Positions 1-12,477 of a stretch of DNA of 64,000 nt are shown piece by piece. Origin of the DNA: Rhizophagus clarus. Taxonomy: Eukaryota > Glomeromycota > Glomeromycetes > Glomerales > Glomeraceae. Position numbers and translations under genes: made by a program. Every line of letters begins with the position of its first letter. Position 1 is the stretch's first letter. The DNA lies in assembly GCA_015698045.1 (NCBI GenBank), contig BLAL01000162.1:992001-1056000 (forward strand). The letters are read 5' to 3'. The notes beneath the pieces are model-generated. The model had not been told where the DNA came from and searched no databases. It was given only the letters and a program-made list of their open reading frames with translations.

Positions 1-1067
1 TGCTTACTAAATCATAATATAATTAAAATTAATACTAATAATATTATTACAGAATATTTTTTTTTTTAAAAAAAAAAAAATTACCGTGCTGCAGTATATT
101 CACCAGCAGAATCAGAAACAAAAGCTTTTATATTTATTCCTACTTTATTTGTTTCAACCATTAAATTCTTAATATATTGAATTACATTTTCAGTTCGAGA
201 GGCTTTCCCACTAATATCATAAGCGCCCCAAATAAGAGGTTGACCATGTGATGTTATCAAAACAATTCCCCAAATATGTTCTGCTTTAACATTTGTCCAA
301 CCGTCAAAAGTTGCTGTAATACCATCAATATCTTTTTTTGCAATATCTGTAATATTTTTTTTTAGAGATTTGGCACTTTTTTTCAAAACCCTACCACCAA
401 TTGCTTTACGATTTGGTAAACAGATACCTGGTAAAATAAAATTAAAAACAGCTTGCGTGTCTTCATTTTCCAAAAAAGTAAATGGCAATCCATTAGATAC
501 AAGCATACGAAGAAGAAGGCATTCAAATGTTGGTTTATCATTAACGGACATTGGGCGAGCACAATAAGTAGTAATAGATTGTTGTCTAAAAGAAGAAGTA
601 GATGATGTTGTTGAAACAGAACTTTTTCAGCGTTTTGGTAGATTTTGCAATTCACAATCTTCCTCTATTTCTTCTTCTTCCTCCTCTTCCTCTTCATTAT
701 ATATATCTAAAAAATAAAAATATTAAACATAAATAAATAATCCCGAATATTAATCATTAAAATTTTATACCTTCATTATCATTCTTTTTTTTTTAAAATC
801 TTCAGGAACAGAACGGGATAAAATTTCAAAAATTTCTTCTTCACTGTATGAAGCTTTAAAGTTCTCACAGCTTGCAAGATGATTTCGACAAAGTTTTGCT
901 TTATTGGACGTAAAACACCTGGGTGTTACTTGCGTAACAGCTAATCCTCCAGCAATCTTTTGACTACAACAAATATATACAGCTTTGGCATTTGATTTAT
1001 TATTATCATTTTTTACTAAAGTAAAAAATTCCCGAAAGTTATGTCGCTGATTTCTTTTTCGTTTCAT
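1..1067 (-). pseudogene. hAT-type transposase, N-terminal part, broken
   Basis: Seen: a first exon starting at 1067 encodes a BED-like zinc finger (ICC at about residues 31-33, then LCRNHLASCENF). A 64-nt intron (770-707, GT..AG) leads to an acidic stretch and then, after an in-frame TGA at 629-627, to an exon that reads to 85 and contains ITATFDGWTN and FVSDSAGEYTAAR. A second GT-AG intron (84-7) restores frame at the window edge, so the gene continues to the left. Known: a BED finger followed by an xFDGWTN block and a DSAGEY block is the layout of hAT transposases in fungi, which cut and paste DNA. The catalytic C-terminal half lies outside the window. The TGA makes this copy defective unless it is read through. 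The hAT assignment is firm; activity is unlikely. Confidence 0.75.
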
Positions 1068-1289
1068 AATTTTATTGACAGAGTCAATAAATCAACACGA
1101 GTTAAAATTTTTCTTTGCCTTTCATATAGAAAAACTGAACTCGTGGTATCATCATCAAAAAGGAAATATTGATCGATTTTCCCAACATTTTTAACAGAAT
1201 TTTTTAAACATTTTGTGCGAAAAAATAATTAACAAGTCAATAAATAACAAACACTATAAAATACATTAATTTATTATTATCAAATCAAA

Positions 1290-1470
1290 AAAAAAAATAA
1301 AGGTCATATATTAAATGACCTAATGACCCCGGTCATTACTTAATGACCAAAGGTCATAAAGATCATATTTTATGGTCATAAAATCTATGACCTTATGATA
1401 TATGACTATCGGTCATATGATCACATGACCGACGGTCATCCAGAAATGATGATATGATCCGGTCATTTTC
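1290..1470. repeat. GGTCAT/ATGACC short inverted-repeat cluster
   Basis: About fifteen copies of GGTCAT or its complement ATGACC lie within 180 bp in both orientations at irregular spacing, so the segment can fold into many alternative hairpins. It directly abuts the 3' end of the minus-strand ORF 1473-2312, whose protein stops at ACQKQ where I would expect a longer Cys-containing continuation. The repeat may therefore mark an insertion or truncation point. Confidence 0.7.
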
Positions 1471-1472
1471 CA

Positions 1473-2312
1473 TCACTGTTTTTGGCAGGCTGCAAACTGC
1501 GTAAATCGATCGAAAAGTCCTAACTTTTTTCTTAGCATGTACAATGAATTTGGGAATGATTCGTAATTGATATTTTTACATACTTTCAATATTATTTTAA
1601 TAAATTGTATTAATTCTTCAATTGCGGTATTTGGTATGTTATGACTCGACCTGAACTTCATAATCCATATCAAAATCCCTTTAATTAATTCATCTGTTGG
1701 TAATTCTGAAATATCTGGTGTGTCTGAAATATCTGGTATGTCGAACATAGGATGAGAGTAATTCTCAAAATTATCTGAAAAATCGTTATCTTCATCATTA
1801 GGAGAATCTTCTTGTGTCGAAGATTCACTAGTGTAGATATCATCCGTGTCATATTCAGCTGGCACATTATAAGAGGAATCTTCAGCGACTAGCTCAACTT
1901 CAGTGATATGACGAAATGTGCCTGGTTTTGCCCTTTTTTTGCATGGAAGAAATATATATTTCTGTTCCTCATACGTATCATTATCAGAATGTGTATCAAT
2001 AGACATTGTCGTATTTTGTGGTTCTGCTAACAATATTATCAAATCAATCAGTTCTACTAACTCTTGAGACGTTAGAGCCTTATCGCGATTTAATAGTTCC
2101 AAAGAAGTCGTTTGCTCATTCGTTTGCTCATGTTTCTCCTTCGTACGTGGATCGACCATTTTCCCATTACAATGGCTGCAAAAGCACAGAACCTTCTCTC
2201 TTAATTTTCTGATCGTAAATTCAGTAGATGTTTGTTCAGAGGTTGATGAACTAGGATTATTATATTCGTCTATGATATTAGCAGCAATGCGTTTTCTTCC
2301 CCCTTTTTTCAT
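1473..2312 (-). CDS. N-terminal fragment resembling a CACTA/tnp2-type transposon protein
   Basis: An open 279-aa frame starting MKKGGRKRIAANI. It has a Cys-containing block near residue 42 (CFCSHCNGKMVD), a long acidic Ser/Asp-rich middle (about residues 105-190), and a helical C-terminal part ending in DRFTQFAACQKQ. From memory, CFCSHCNGxxVD followed by an acidic linker and xxSLYMLRKKLGL is how large fungal tnp2/DUF4218-like transposon proteins begin; I could not search this. Such proteins are normally several times longer, and no transposase core follows. The frame ends where the GGTCAT repeat starts, so it is probably a truncated relic although the fragment is open. It could also be an unrelated multi-copy family. 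Confidence 0.5.
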   Translation of the reverse strand: MKKGGRKRIAANIIDEYNNPSSSTSEQTSTEFTIRKLREKVLCFCSHCNGKMVDPRTKEKHEQTNEQTTSLELLNRDKALTSQELVELIDLIILLAEPQNTTMSIDTHSDNDTYEEQKYIFLPCKKRAKPGTFRHITEVELVAEDSSYNVPAEYDTDDIYTSESSTQEDSPNDEDNDFSDNFENYSHPMFDIPDISDTPDISELPTDELIKGILIWIMKFRSSHNIPNTAIEELIQFIKIILKVCKNINYESFPNSLYMLRKKLGLFDRFTQFAACQKQ

Positions 2313-2394
2313 TTTTTGATAAAAGTCAGATACGATAAAGTTGTAATATGATTTTTACGTTGAATAAAGTTATAATATACTTTGTTATATTTAA

Positions 2395-2580
2395 TTAATA
2401 GTGATTTTTTATTAATATCAAATTTTTAGTGATATCGAATTTTTAGTGATATTGTGGTTTTTTTATTAATATCAAATTTTTAGTGATGTCGAATTTTTAG
2501 TGATATTGTGGTTTTTTTATTAATATCAAATTTTTAGTGATGTCAAATTTTTAGTGATATTGTGATTATATTCCGTTTTA
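2395..2580. repeat. Tandem AT-rich repeat (about 60-bp unit)
   Basis: Three adjoining copies of a unit with the core ATCAAATTTTTAGTGAT followed by TCGAATTTTTAGTGATATT and a T-run. From 2690 to 2950 a second family of degenerate repeats, built on AAAGTCTAATTTGAT, continues towards the next gene. No coding potential seen. Confidence 0.7.
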
Positions 2581-2952
2581 AAATGATATTGATGGTATAA
2601 TTAACAAAATAGACAAATTCGAATATGAAAAATTAGACGTAAGAAATTGAATAGAAAATTAAACGAAAACTGAAATTTAAAAAATAAAATATATACCATA
2701 CCACGCACTCAATGCGATTTAACTGTTCAATTAATTGAAAGTCTAGTTTGATACGAAAGTTTAAGTCTAATCATTAATAGCTAATGATTGAAAGTCTAAT
2801 TTGATATGTTTAATATATATTTAATTAATTAAAAGTCTAATTTGATGCGAAAATTTAAGTCTAATTTGATCACGCCTATTGAAAGTCTAATTTTATACAA
2901 ATGTTTGTGATCATTAATTGTTAAAAGTCTAATTGGATAGTAAAGAAATAGA

Positions 2953-2960
2953 TATAAATA
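2953..2960 (+). promoter_or_regulatory. Candidate TATA box
   Basis: TATAAATA lies 93 bp upstream of the ATG at 3053 and directly after the repeats. Distance and orientation suit the coiled-coil gene. In DNA this AT-rich, such a match is weak evidence by itself. Confidence 0.3.
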
Positions 2961-3052
2961 GTGGTCCAATTTCCTCATTCCATACAAAAAAATCGCCCTT
3001 TTTTCTTTTTTAAAAAATAATAATAAAAAATAAAAATAATTTTAAAACAATA

Positions 3053-5328
3053 ATGGCTCGTAAGAAACCATCAAAACTAAATGCTCCTTCACCAGATATT
3101 GCTGGTTTGTCTACACCATCGCCACATACAACATCAACTCCTTCACGAAATATTGCTTTAACACAAACACCAACTAATACCACCGTTTCATCTACATCAC
3201 GAAATATTGCCACATCACGAGCGTCAACACCAACTAATACTATACCACGAAATATTGCCACATCACGAGCGTCAACACCAGCTAATACTACACCACAAAA
3301 TATTGCCACACCACGAGCATCAACACCAACTAATACTACACCACGAAATATTGCCACACCACGAGCAATAACACCAGCTAATACCACCGCTTCGTCTACA
3401 TCACGAAATATTGCCACACTACGAAATATTGCTTCAACACCAACATCACTAAATACTAATACTACAGCTCCCTTTAGACTCGTTGTTTTGCAAGATATTT
3501 TAGCCTCATTAAGTCAAACTCAAACTCAATCTCAACGAACTTCTGATATTATTAAAAGATATCCTAATATTAATGTACCGAAAAGTTACCGTTCACATCA
3601 CGAAGAAGGAGCACCAAGAAATGTTCGACCAAGTAATGAAGAAGCGGGTAAACTGAATTTTTTGTTATATTTTAATATTTATTATATTACATCTGTTCGT
3701 TACGATTCGATACATATCCTTATAATTTAAAATAAGTAATTTAGAGCTAGGAAATTTAAAAAATGAAACCCTTTGACTACAGAACGAATTGAATCAGGAA
3801 AAGGTCAAAGTATCAGAAATGAAACGAAAAATAGATAATTTGCAAGACCGTGTTCGTAGGGTCAAGGAGGAGAATTCCTTACTACGGCAGTTTAATGAAA
3901 TTTTTGGTGATGAATCGAACCAATTATGTGAAGAGAATAAAACTCTCTAAGAAGAACTTCAACGGCTCAAGCAACTTCGCACACCTCGAAAGACTATTGA
4001 TTCTCCGCAGCAATATTCACCAAAACGCCCCAATAAAAGATTAAAATTGAGAGAGAAATCGCCTGATGAAGTTGCCGCTTCAGCTGCAAGAGTAAGAATT
4101 TTACAAGACTATTTGCAGCCGAATTGTGTTAATGTATATATACAGCTTTTATTATTTCCTCTTATTGTTTAGAACGAAATGAAGAACCTCTTGAAAGGTC
4201 AAATACCTGAAGAATATCGGTTGGATTACGGCAAGACTTTTAGTGAACAGACAGCAAAGATATACGAAAAATTGATACCTGAATTAAAGAGGTTGATGAG
4301 TGGACATTATAATCTGTCTGTAATCCAATTGTCAAACTGGTTACGATCGATTCACAAGCATAAAAGAGATAGATAACGGAAACGACTATCAGGCCAATTA
4401 GACAAAGTCGACCGTAGGATGCACGTGAATGCGCGATTGTCTGAAGTGAGCAGTATTTTATTTTAATGCACTTCTTTTTAGTCATTTGAAATTAATCTTT
4501 ATATATTCAATAGAAAAAAAATAGACGAGTAAAGGCGGCAATAAAATTATACGAAAGAAATGACGCCAACATAAAGGAATTCGATAAAGACGAATTATTA
4601 CTAATGCTTGTACAGAATGATTGTCATTCCATTGAGCAATCAGATTCTGAAGACGATTCAAGACAGAAATTGCCTGATAATAAGCAGTTCTTGCATGTAT
4701 ACGATCAGTCATGGCATTCAGACGAGGTATTAAAGTGATTACTGCTCCTAACCTATTTTAATATTTATTCGATATTTGTTTATCTTTGTTTTAATAGTTA
4801 AAACAGCTATTACGAGACGTATTAGACCCTGAAGCAAAATATATTCAACACGCAAAAAAGCAACGGGAGCAAATTTATAATGATGATATTTACTTTATGT
4901 CTAGTAAACCTCTCGAGAATGCGCCTAAATGGGCGCTCGATAAAACAAAAATGTACGAGACAGATGAAACAAATGAAACAATTGGCATTAGCGAATATGA
5001 TGACATGATTGATGATTTGATTCAATCTTACGAGGATCGTGTACTAATAGAACCGAATTTAACAGAGCCATATTCAGATTTCTTGTTAAATTCGGCGGAA
5101 ATGAATTCAACTAGACCTAAAGATTTGGATGAGATCGGTGAAAGTTCGACAACGCTAAGTTGAATTATTTTAATATTTTTACGTCGCAAATATCGTTAAT
5201 TAATTTTGTTTATATCATATGTTGTATCATATTAGCAACAAAAAGCTGAAAAAAACCGAAAAGGAAAAGGAAGAGCTACGGAAGACGAAGAACTTCATGA
5301 AATATTTGATGCAGACAAATATTATTAG
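3053..5328 (+). pseudogene. Six-exon coiled-coil protein gene, three in-frame stops, unknown function
   Basis: Reading frames and splice signals give exons 3053-3647, 3745-4091, 4173-4445, 4514-4726, 4798-5158 and 5246-5328, with donors such as GTAAGA and acceptors TTTAG or AATAG; phases match at every junction. Exon 1 encodes a Ser/Thr/Asn-rich region with repeated RNIATxRASTP units (about residues 45-125) and then LVVLQDILASLSQ. Exon 2 is a strong coiled coil. Exons 3-5 are charged and helical (KGQIPEEYRLDYGK, LLLMLVQNDCHS). The last exon ends DEELHEIFDADKYY. In-frame stops are TGA 3774-3776, TAA 3948-3950 and TAA 4374-4376. I do not recognise the family. Intact introns with stops confined to exons suggest a recently silenced gene or transposon-borne gene. 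The last acceptor (5245) was chosen only because it keeps the frame. Confidence 0.6.
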
Positions 5329-5838
5329 TATATTTTATATTTATTTTTTTGGTTATATAATTATTACTGGATATTTTATATTTTTTTTTATTTTTTTTTG
5401 TACGGTTGATCATATGCGGGTTGGTTTATATAATTATCTTATATTACTATATACTATATACGTCAATATATATAAAATAAATGGTTTTTATTTGCTTATA
5501 AAATACAAAATGATGCTTTATTATTCGACCTTGAAAAACCTCTAGTTCGACCTATTTATCAATTATATTCAGATTATATACAGTAGTCGAATATAGTTTT
5601 TTTTAGGGTCGAATAAATATGTAATAATGTCCTAATATAGGTAAAATGATGGTCGAATTTTGTTTCCGAATTTGAGACGATTGGCACCCTAAATGCGCCA
5701 AAAAAATCGGCCTCAATTTGACATAGGTTAGATCGTCATTTGACCTATATTTGACCTGGTCAAATTTAGGCCGAATTGTCCTTTTTCGACTAGTGTTATT
5801 TAATAAAAATTTCTTTTTAAAATCATCATACAACTTTA
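5329..5838. other. Non-coding AT-rich spacer
   Basis: No convincing gene. Around 5540-5810 there are scattered TTCGACC/GGTCGAA and TTTGACCT motifs in both orientations, similar in style to the fold-back repeats at 15.4-20 kb, but no clean terminal inverted repeat could be drawn. Confidence 0.5.
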
Positions 5839-7779
5839 TTATTTTTTAATCACCTGAAAATGTACATTGTAATAATTATCATGAAATTCAAAAAAAGTTT
5901 CAGCTTTTTTACTATTCATTATTAATTGTTGTGCATTATATTCAACAGGAGCACCATCCGATCCTAAACTAACTAAATTAACACCTGCATCTCGTGACAT
6001 GATTATTATGTTCATTAAAAGGTCATAAATTTCTGCAGCATTAGATTCTCCTTTTGTTGGTAACATAGAAATTACAAGAGGCGGAATTTTTTCAATTGGG
6101 ATCTAATAAAAATATTTGAAATATAAATATTTTTTAATAAAATAATTTTTGAAATTATATGTAATATATTTTATATTATACCTTTAATAATATTACTCTA
6201 ACTTGGGTTGCAATGGCTTTTTGTTGTTTTATATAATTTATAACATTGTGAATATCATCATATGTTTGAACTGGAATTTCTGATGATTTTAAAGTTGATC
6301 CAACAATTCCGCCTAGTTCATCTGAATAAGTAAGCTTAAGTCAAATCTTTGTACAATCCATCATTCTAACAATAGGCCCATTCCAGTTAAGTGTTTTATT
6401 AGCAGAGCAAATTTTAGTACATTTTCATATACTAATTCCAGATTAGTCACAACATCAACTTCTTTTGCTCTCAAGTATCTTATAGATCGAATGCTTATTC
6501 CTGCAAGCATTTGTCTAAAAATTTCATATTCGCGGCTGCTTTTTGACAATAAACTAAAAAATTGTTTTAAATGTTCAGAATAACGGAGTCCTGTTGTCTT
6601 TTTGTTTTTTAATTTTTTTTCTTGTATCTGTATCATCAGTGACGCTAATTCTTAAAATGTTTTTTCTCCTTTAAAAAATCCATCTTTTCCTAATTGAGCT
6701 AATTTAATCCAAACTGCTGCATTATCATCGTCATCAACAGCTGAGATGTATAATGATTTAAGATTCATATTCATAAGCAATTTGCTTAAAGGATGTTCAA
6801 GATACCATTTTGGAATAAAGCGAACATTTTTTCCAGTTGCTCGTCACTATAAATATAAAAAAGTTTAGATAGTTCAATTTTTATAAATATAATACATAGT
6901 ACAGTTGAACACATACCTTATTAATTGCTTTAATTAGGCGATTATTCCTTCTTAATTTGTCACAGTTATCACAAATACCTGATTTTCTGATTGTGAAATT
7001 TTCACACTCTTTGCTTCTGACGGATATAGTAGTTTTATCCAATATCCATGTAGCATGCGCACGTAGATAATTTTTGAGATCATCACATTTGGCCGTACCA
7101 AGACTCTTTAATCTAAGCTTTGCTTTAACAGTTTCAGAAAATAATTGTTTTGCAGCTATGTCAAGTCTAATTGATCTCCTAAATTCAGCAGGACTATTAA
7201 GTACATATTCTCAATACTTTTCTTCATATAATCCTTTACATGCGACTTTTTTGACAATGATATTTTCCTCTTCATTTCTAATTTTTTTAGGTTTGAAAAA
7301 AACTTTAATACTTTGTTGTCCATCTCCGCTATATTTACAATTACTTAATTCGCCATGTGTTGTAAGATTTTTATCTCTAAAATTCCAATCTAAACAGATT
7401 TCTTTACCACACTTACAACAGACTAATTTTGGTGTTATTTCCTTCATAAAATATCTATTCGCATGTAATTTATTTTGTAACTCATCTATTTCTATTTGTA
7501 GAAAAATTTTTTTTCTACGTTTTCTCTTTCTTTTTTATAAATTATTTGCATCATTGTAGATTACAGAATTATCATCATATTCTTCTTCCGATATAACATC
7601 ATCTACTTTATCCATTTTGTTATCATTTGTTATTACTTCGTTTTTCTTTTTATTTCGTCCAACACTTCAACTAAATCATACCCGAGTAAATCAAGAATTT
7701 CTTTATCAGAATCATATTCATGATCATTGGATAAAAAAAACTCTACAGAAGGATAATTTATAGAACTTTCGGCTTGCAT
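5839..7779 (-). pseudogene. Decayed copy of a high-copy transposase-like family
   Basis: Joining frames on the minus strand gives one long protein from ATG 7779. It has an acidic N-terminus, a Lys-rich helical stretch, a Cys block (LVCCKCGKEICLDWNF), YSGDGQQSIKVFF, a second Cys block (CENFTIRKSGICDNC), VRFIPKWYLEHP, KTTGLRYSEHLKQFFSLLS, GGIVGSTLKSSEIPVQTYDD, MLPTKGES and LGSDGAPVEYNAQQLIMNS, ending NVHFQVIKK. Two introns are likely (one near 6917-6850, one near 6182-6103). Breaks include a frameshift near 7650, an in-frame TGA after the ELxSKY region, a TAA near 6655, a frameshift near 6380 and a TGA near 6343. From memory this is a very common family in Rhizophagus. Whether it is a true DDE transposase is inference; the GSDGA block could hold a catalytic Asp. 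Confidence 0.6.
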
Positions 7780-8353
7780 CTTTTGAAAAGAAAAAAAAAA
7801 TAGAAAAAGAAAACTGATTTATCATGATTTTTACAAAATGTATATATATTACCCCTATAAAATTGCATATGCTCGTTACCCATTATAGTAATAACCTCGA
7901 AAGTGATTATAAGACTTTTACCCATTTTATAAAACAACAATTTTATTTTTACCTGATTTAAGAACTAACCTAAAGTTTTTTTATAATAACATTACCTGAC
8001 TTAACAAGTAATAATTTTGGATTTTACATAATAAATTTACCCATTTTAACGGCAACCTCTATATAGAGTTTTCAGGGTCCTCAAATAATCTTTACCAATT
8101 TTATTAAAATATTTTTGATTTAACTAATATTTTTCTCTTAAAAATTTTGGGACTACTTGATAATATCTATATTTATATTTTAGATTTATTCTAATATATT
8201 AGTTATTTTACAGAAACTTAAAGTTTTTAAGCAATATAGAAATAGTATCTTTAAGTTTATCTTAAAAATATTGTTTTAATATTAAAATAATAAATAATAT
8301 TAATTTAATATAAATTTAATATTATTATACTAATATTAAAAGAATAATAATAA
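7780..8353. other. Non-coding AT-rich spacer
   Basis: Nothing gene-like was found. It contains scattered ACCTGATTTAAG/TACCTGACTTAAC-like words and long A/T runs only. Confidence 0.5.
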
Positions 8354-8370
8354 GGATAAATCTAATTATA

Positions 8371-9732
8371 ATAACCTGTTACAAGTACATCTAAAATGTG
8401 TGACAGGTTACATCAAAATTTTGAATTAGCTGCCTGACCATACCATTAAAGACAAACCAAAGGTTAATCTGATTGGTTCATCATCATCAGCTATACTAAT
8501 TATTTATTTATCATTTAATGTGAAAAAAAACTTTTCTCTTCACTCTTTCTTCCCCTTTTCATATTTTAAAATATTTTTTAATATTTTAAATTTCTGTTAA
8601 ATAAAGTTAAATATTTTTTACTAGCAGCACTTCAGGCATAAAACTATATTTTAAAGCTATAAATATTTTATTAACAAACGTGTTTTATAGAAATTTCATA
8701 ACATAATTTCAGCAGTTAGTCATATTAAACAGGTGAAAAATGCTTAAAAGTTGTTTACGAAGTATAGGGATGCTTGTATATTTGTATTAATTTTTACAAA
8801 GTTATATTTTTATAATACTAAGACGTGCTTTATTTTTTACTTCAAGTTATAATTTATATTTTAAACACTTTAAAGGGTCAAGAGAAACAAGTAAAATAAG
8901 CTTTAATTAATGTTGTTTTAAAGTTCATGTATATTGATTTTTATTGGAACTAACTTAAAATATTTGTGTAGAGCTATCTTTTATTATTTTTTTTTTTGTA
9001 ATAATGTACTAGTAGACACATTTTTTAATAAATTTTAATATATAACATTTAATAAAATCTTTAATTTAATAAAATTGCAAAATATTTATTCTTTCTTAAA
9101 GTATGAAAAGTATAAAATATATATTTTTTATTCTTTTTTAAAAAAGTGTAAAATCTTTTTTTCTAAAGATAAACATTACATGAAAAAATACGAAGTCAAA
9201 TTTATGATAGTCAAGAAAATTGACATTTACAGTTGTACTCTAAAGCAATATATTCAGTATAACCTAAGGTTACCTGCTGAAACTAAAAGTAAATTCTGAA
9301 AGGTTTCAGCCAATTAAATCCATTCCAAAACTAAAGCTGAAACTATTCTTAATTTTGGCCAAAATTAAAAATTAGCCAAAATTACGGTATTAAGTCACAT
9401 GATATTACACAAAATTCTAAAAAAGGAAATTTTTTTTCCTAGTAAAATTGGAAAATTATATTACACAATAGTTATACAAAAATCTGAAAAAGGAAATTTC
9501 TATATCAATCCTTTATTTGGCCAGAATTATGAATTTATGATATTAAAGCCAGCTTATAATTTTGGCCAAATTTTGGCATTTCGGTAATAATTTTGGCATT
9601 ATAATTTCAGCAAATTTACTTTTAATTGCCTAAACTTTCAACTACAAAAAAGTTTCAACCTTGGCCTAAACTACCTAATTTTGGCAGGCAACCTTAGTGT
9701 AACCTGTCACACATTTCAGACATGCCTGTTAT
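8371..9732. mobile_element. Non-autonomous TIR element (about 1.36 kb)
   Basis: Left end 8371-8412 contains ACATCTAAAATGTGTGACAG followed by GTTACA. Right end 9698-9732 is its inverted copy, TGTAACCTGTCACACATTTC followed by AGACATGCCTGTTAT, with a few mismatches. The interior is AT-rich and non-coding and holds the smaller element 9264-9697. Confidence 0.6.
9264..9697. mobile_element. Small MITE-like element rich in ATTTTGGCC
   Basis: Ends CTAAGGTTACCTGC (9264-9277) and GCAGGCAACCTTAG (9684-9697) are inverted with one mismatch. The interior repeats AATTTTGGCCAAAATT-type palindromes and GGTTTCAGCC words. Similar ATTTTGGC words at 22835-22920 suggest a relic of the same family there. Flanks (GTATAAC on the left, TGTAAC on the right) resemble a target duplication but are not identical. 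Confidence 0.5.
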
Positions 9733-12477
9733 TACAAATATTATTTGTAATAATTTAATTGATGCATTTTTATTGGTCAGTTTAAATCACATAATATTAC
9801 ACAAATCCAAAAAAAAAAATTTTTGTTCCCAGAAAAAATGGAAAATTTTATTATACAAGATTATACCAGCTTTTAAAAAATAAATTTCTTTACCAATCAC
9901 TTAGTGAAAAAATGGTTTTTGTTAAATAAGTCAAAAATGACATTCAAAATCATCTTTGTTATTTTAAGTAAACTTGCTGAGAAGACAAAATACACTTATT
10001 ATAATATTTTTTAAAAGTTTATATATTATAAACTTTTTTATTATTTTTTTTTTTTTAAGGTTGTTACAAATACATTTATTCTAATAATAATATTTTTTTT
10101 TTTTAGATGAAAAAAAAAATGCTTTTTATTAATAATAAATGACTAAAAAATAATATACTATTAAATTTAAAGAAAAAAAAAAACATTTATATGAATATAA
10201 CATATACTACTATATTTTTATTTTCATTATATAATGAAGATTTAATTGCAGATTTAAAGAATATTAAGATAATAAATACAAAAAAAATATTCTAGAAACA
10301 AAATAATAAACAAAATAAATAAAGCTAATTAAGCTAACTAATCATTTATTATCTATTAACTAAAATAAATTAATTGTTTTAATAATATCTTTAATCCTAT
10401 AATTATATTTTTTACATCTGGCTTCTTAAACTACCTATTTCTATTTTAATAAATTTTTTTATTAGAATAGTCAGATTTTAATATTTGTGTTTACTTCTTA
10501 TTCTAATTATATAATCAATTGCTTAATAGTTATTTAAAAACTAGCGATCTAAGCAGATCTTCTGAAAAATAAATACATTATAATTTGTATATGACCCATA
10601 ATCTGGAATAGCATCATTAGACTTAATAAACAAAAAATCTGGCTTTTTATGAAGAATTTTTTTTGAAAGGTATTTTAATATATGTAATATAAGTGTCTTT
10701 AGAGTTTTATTGTATTTTGATTACACTTTATAAATATCCTTAGCAGTAATCAGATTTTTTATATTAGATGGAACTTTCATATTAACTGAATTGCCAGAAT
10801 AATATTTTTTAAAAAAATATATTACACCTCCTTTTTTTATAGTACTTGTAAACTTTTGCAGAAAAAAACATTTACCAAATTTTCATTAGTAATGACATAT
10901 TGCATTTCATTATTCATTAATCTTCTTGCAAATCAATAAAGGTGACTTCAGAATTAGTATATACATCCCCAAATTCCATATATGAAATAAAGATTATTAG
11001 AAAAAATATCCATACCTAAATATTGTTTTATTAATAGAAGATAGGAAACATAATGCAAAATAACCTTTCACATTATCAAACTATATTCGATAAGGACAAG
11101 ATTTTTTAATTTATTTTTGTGAGTCTATAATAGTCCTAAGATTTTGTTTATATTCAAAAAAATTGGTCTTACTCTTATCTTTAAAATCTATCTTAGTACT
11201 TTAGTTTCTGATGTAATATATGTTGGTTAAAAGATAAAGTCTGATGTGAACAGATTAGCATAGTAATCATTCTTATATTACTTTGTTAATTATTGCTAAT
11301 CATATAGTAAATTTAATAATATTAGACTTTAGAGTTTCAGGCAAAGTCACAGAAGTTTAAGTGATACTTGACATTTTATAGGCTATAATTAATTACTTTA
11401 AAGTTAATGACCAAAGTAACCAAATATAATTTTAGATAACCAAGAAGTTATAACTAAAATTGCATTTGCAATTATATTATTATAATCTGTATAATAAATA
11501 TAAACTTTCAAAATATTAATTTTTTATGAATATTTATGAAATTACTACCAAAATGTTTATCTTGATAAGATAAATTCAACAAGTTATAAAATATCAAATT
11601 CTGATTACTGGTTATCACAATATTATTAAATTATTACTAATTATTAAAATTCAACCAATTTTTGGGTTTTAGTCAATTTTTGGATTTGAAAACATTAATT
11701 TGTATAAATTTGATAACAAATAAATTATATGGATTCTTTACTAGGAAAATGACCTTCTGAGAACTTTTTACTAAAAATTAAGATTTTTATAGTTCTTTAT
11801 TTTTTAAAGTTAATAGATTAAAATAAGCTTAACAATAAAATTTAGTTAAAAAATTTATCAGAAGGTCATTTTCTTAGCAAAAAACCCATATAACTAAATT
11901 TTGTTAATTACTTTTAATTTTTTTTATAAATATTCTAAAATTGTAAAAAAATTCTTTATTTTTGAAAAATAAATTATTTAATATACAAATTTAATATAAT
12001 TATAGTAAATTTAAACTATTATTAAGCTACTTGTAAAATTTAAATATATATTATTATGTAGAATTGTTTAATTAAAATTAATTAATTTAAGAATAAATGT
12101 ATTTGTAATAACTTGTTATAAATATTATTTGTAACAACCTTAAAAAAAAAATTATAAGAAAGTTATAATATATAAACTTTTAAAAAATATTGTAATAAGT
12201 GTATTTTTGCCTCCTCAGTAAGTTTACTTAAAATGACAAAGATGATTTTGAATGTTATTTTTGACTTATTTAACAAAAACCCTTTTTTCACCAAGTGATC
12301 AGTAAAAAAATTTTCTTTTTTAAAAGTCTGTGTAATCTTGTATAACAAAATTTTCCATTTTTTCTGGGAACAAAATTTTCTTTTTTTGGATTTATATAAC
12401 GTCACGTGATTTTAACTGACCAATAAAAATATGCCAATTTGATTGTTACAAATAATATTTGTAACAGGTTGTTACAA
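9725..12477. mobile_element. Fold-back element with about 350-bp inverted arms
   Basis: The left arm (about 9725-10085) and the right arm (about 12115-12477) are long inverted copies. Shared blocks include TTTTTATTGGTCAGTT, GTTCCCAGAAAAAATGGAAA, GTTAAATAAGTCAAAAAT and TTAAAAGTTTATATATTATA. The 2-kb middle is AT-rich with no coding signal. Long arms with a non-coding core fit a non-autonomous or fold-back DNA element. The arms have diverged by substitutions and small indels, so the insertion is not recent. Confidence 0.7.

Noticed and set aside
5540..5810. MITE with ends CTAGTTCGACC / TTTTTCGACTAGT
   Set aside because: The ends pair over only a few bases and no target duplication is visible.
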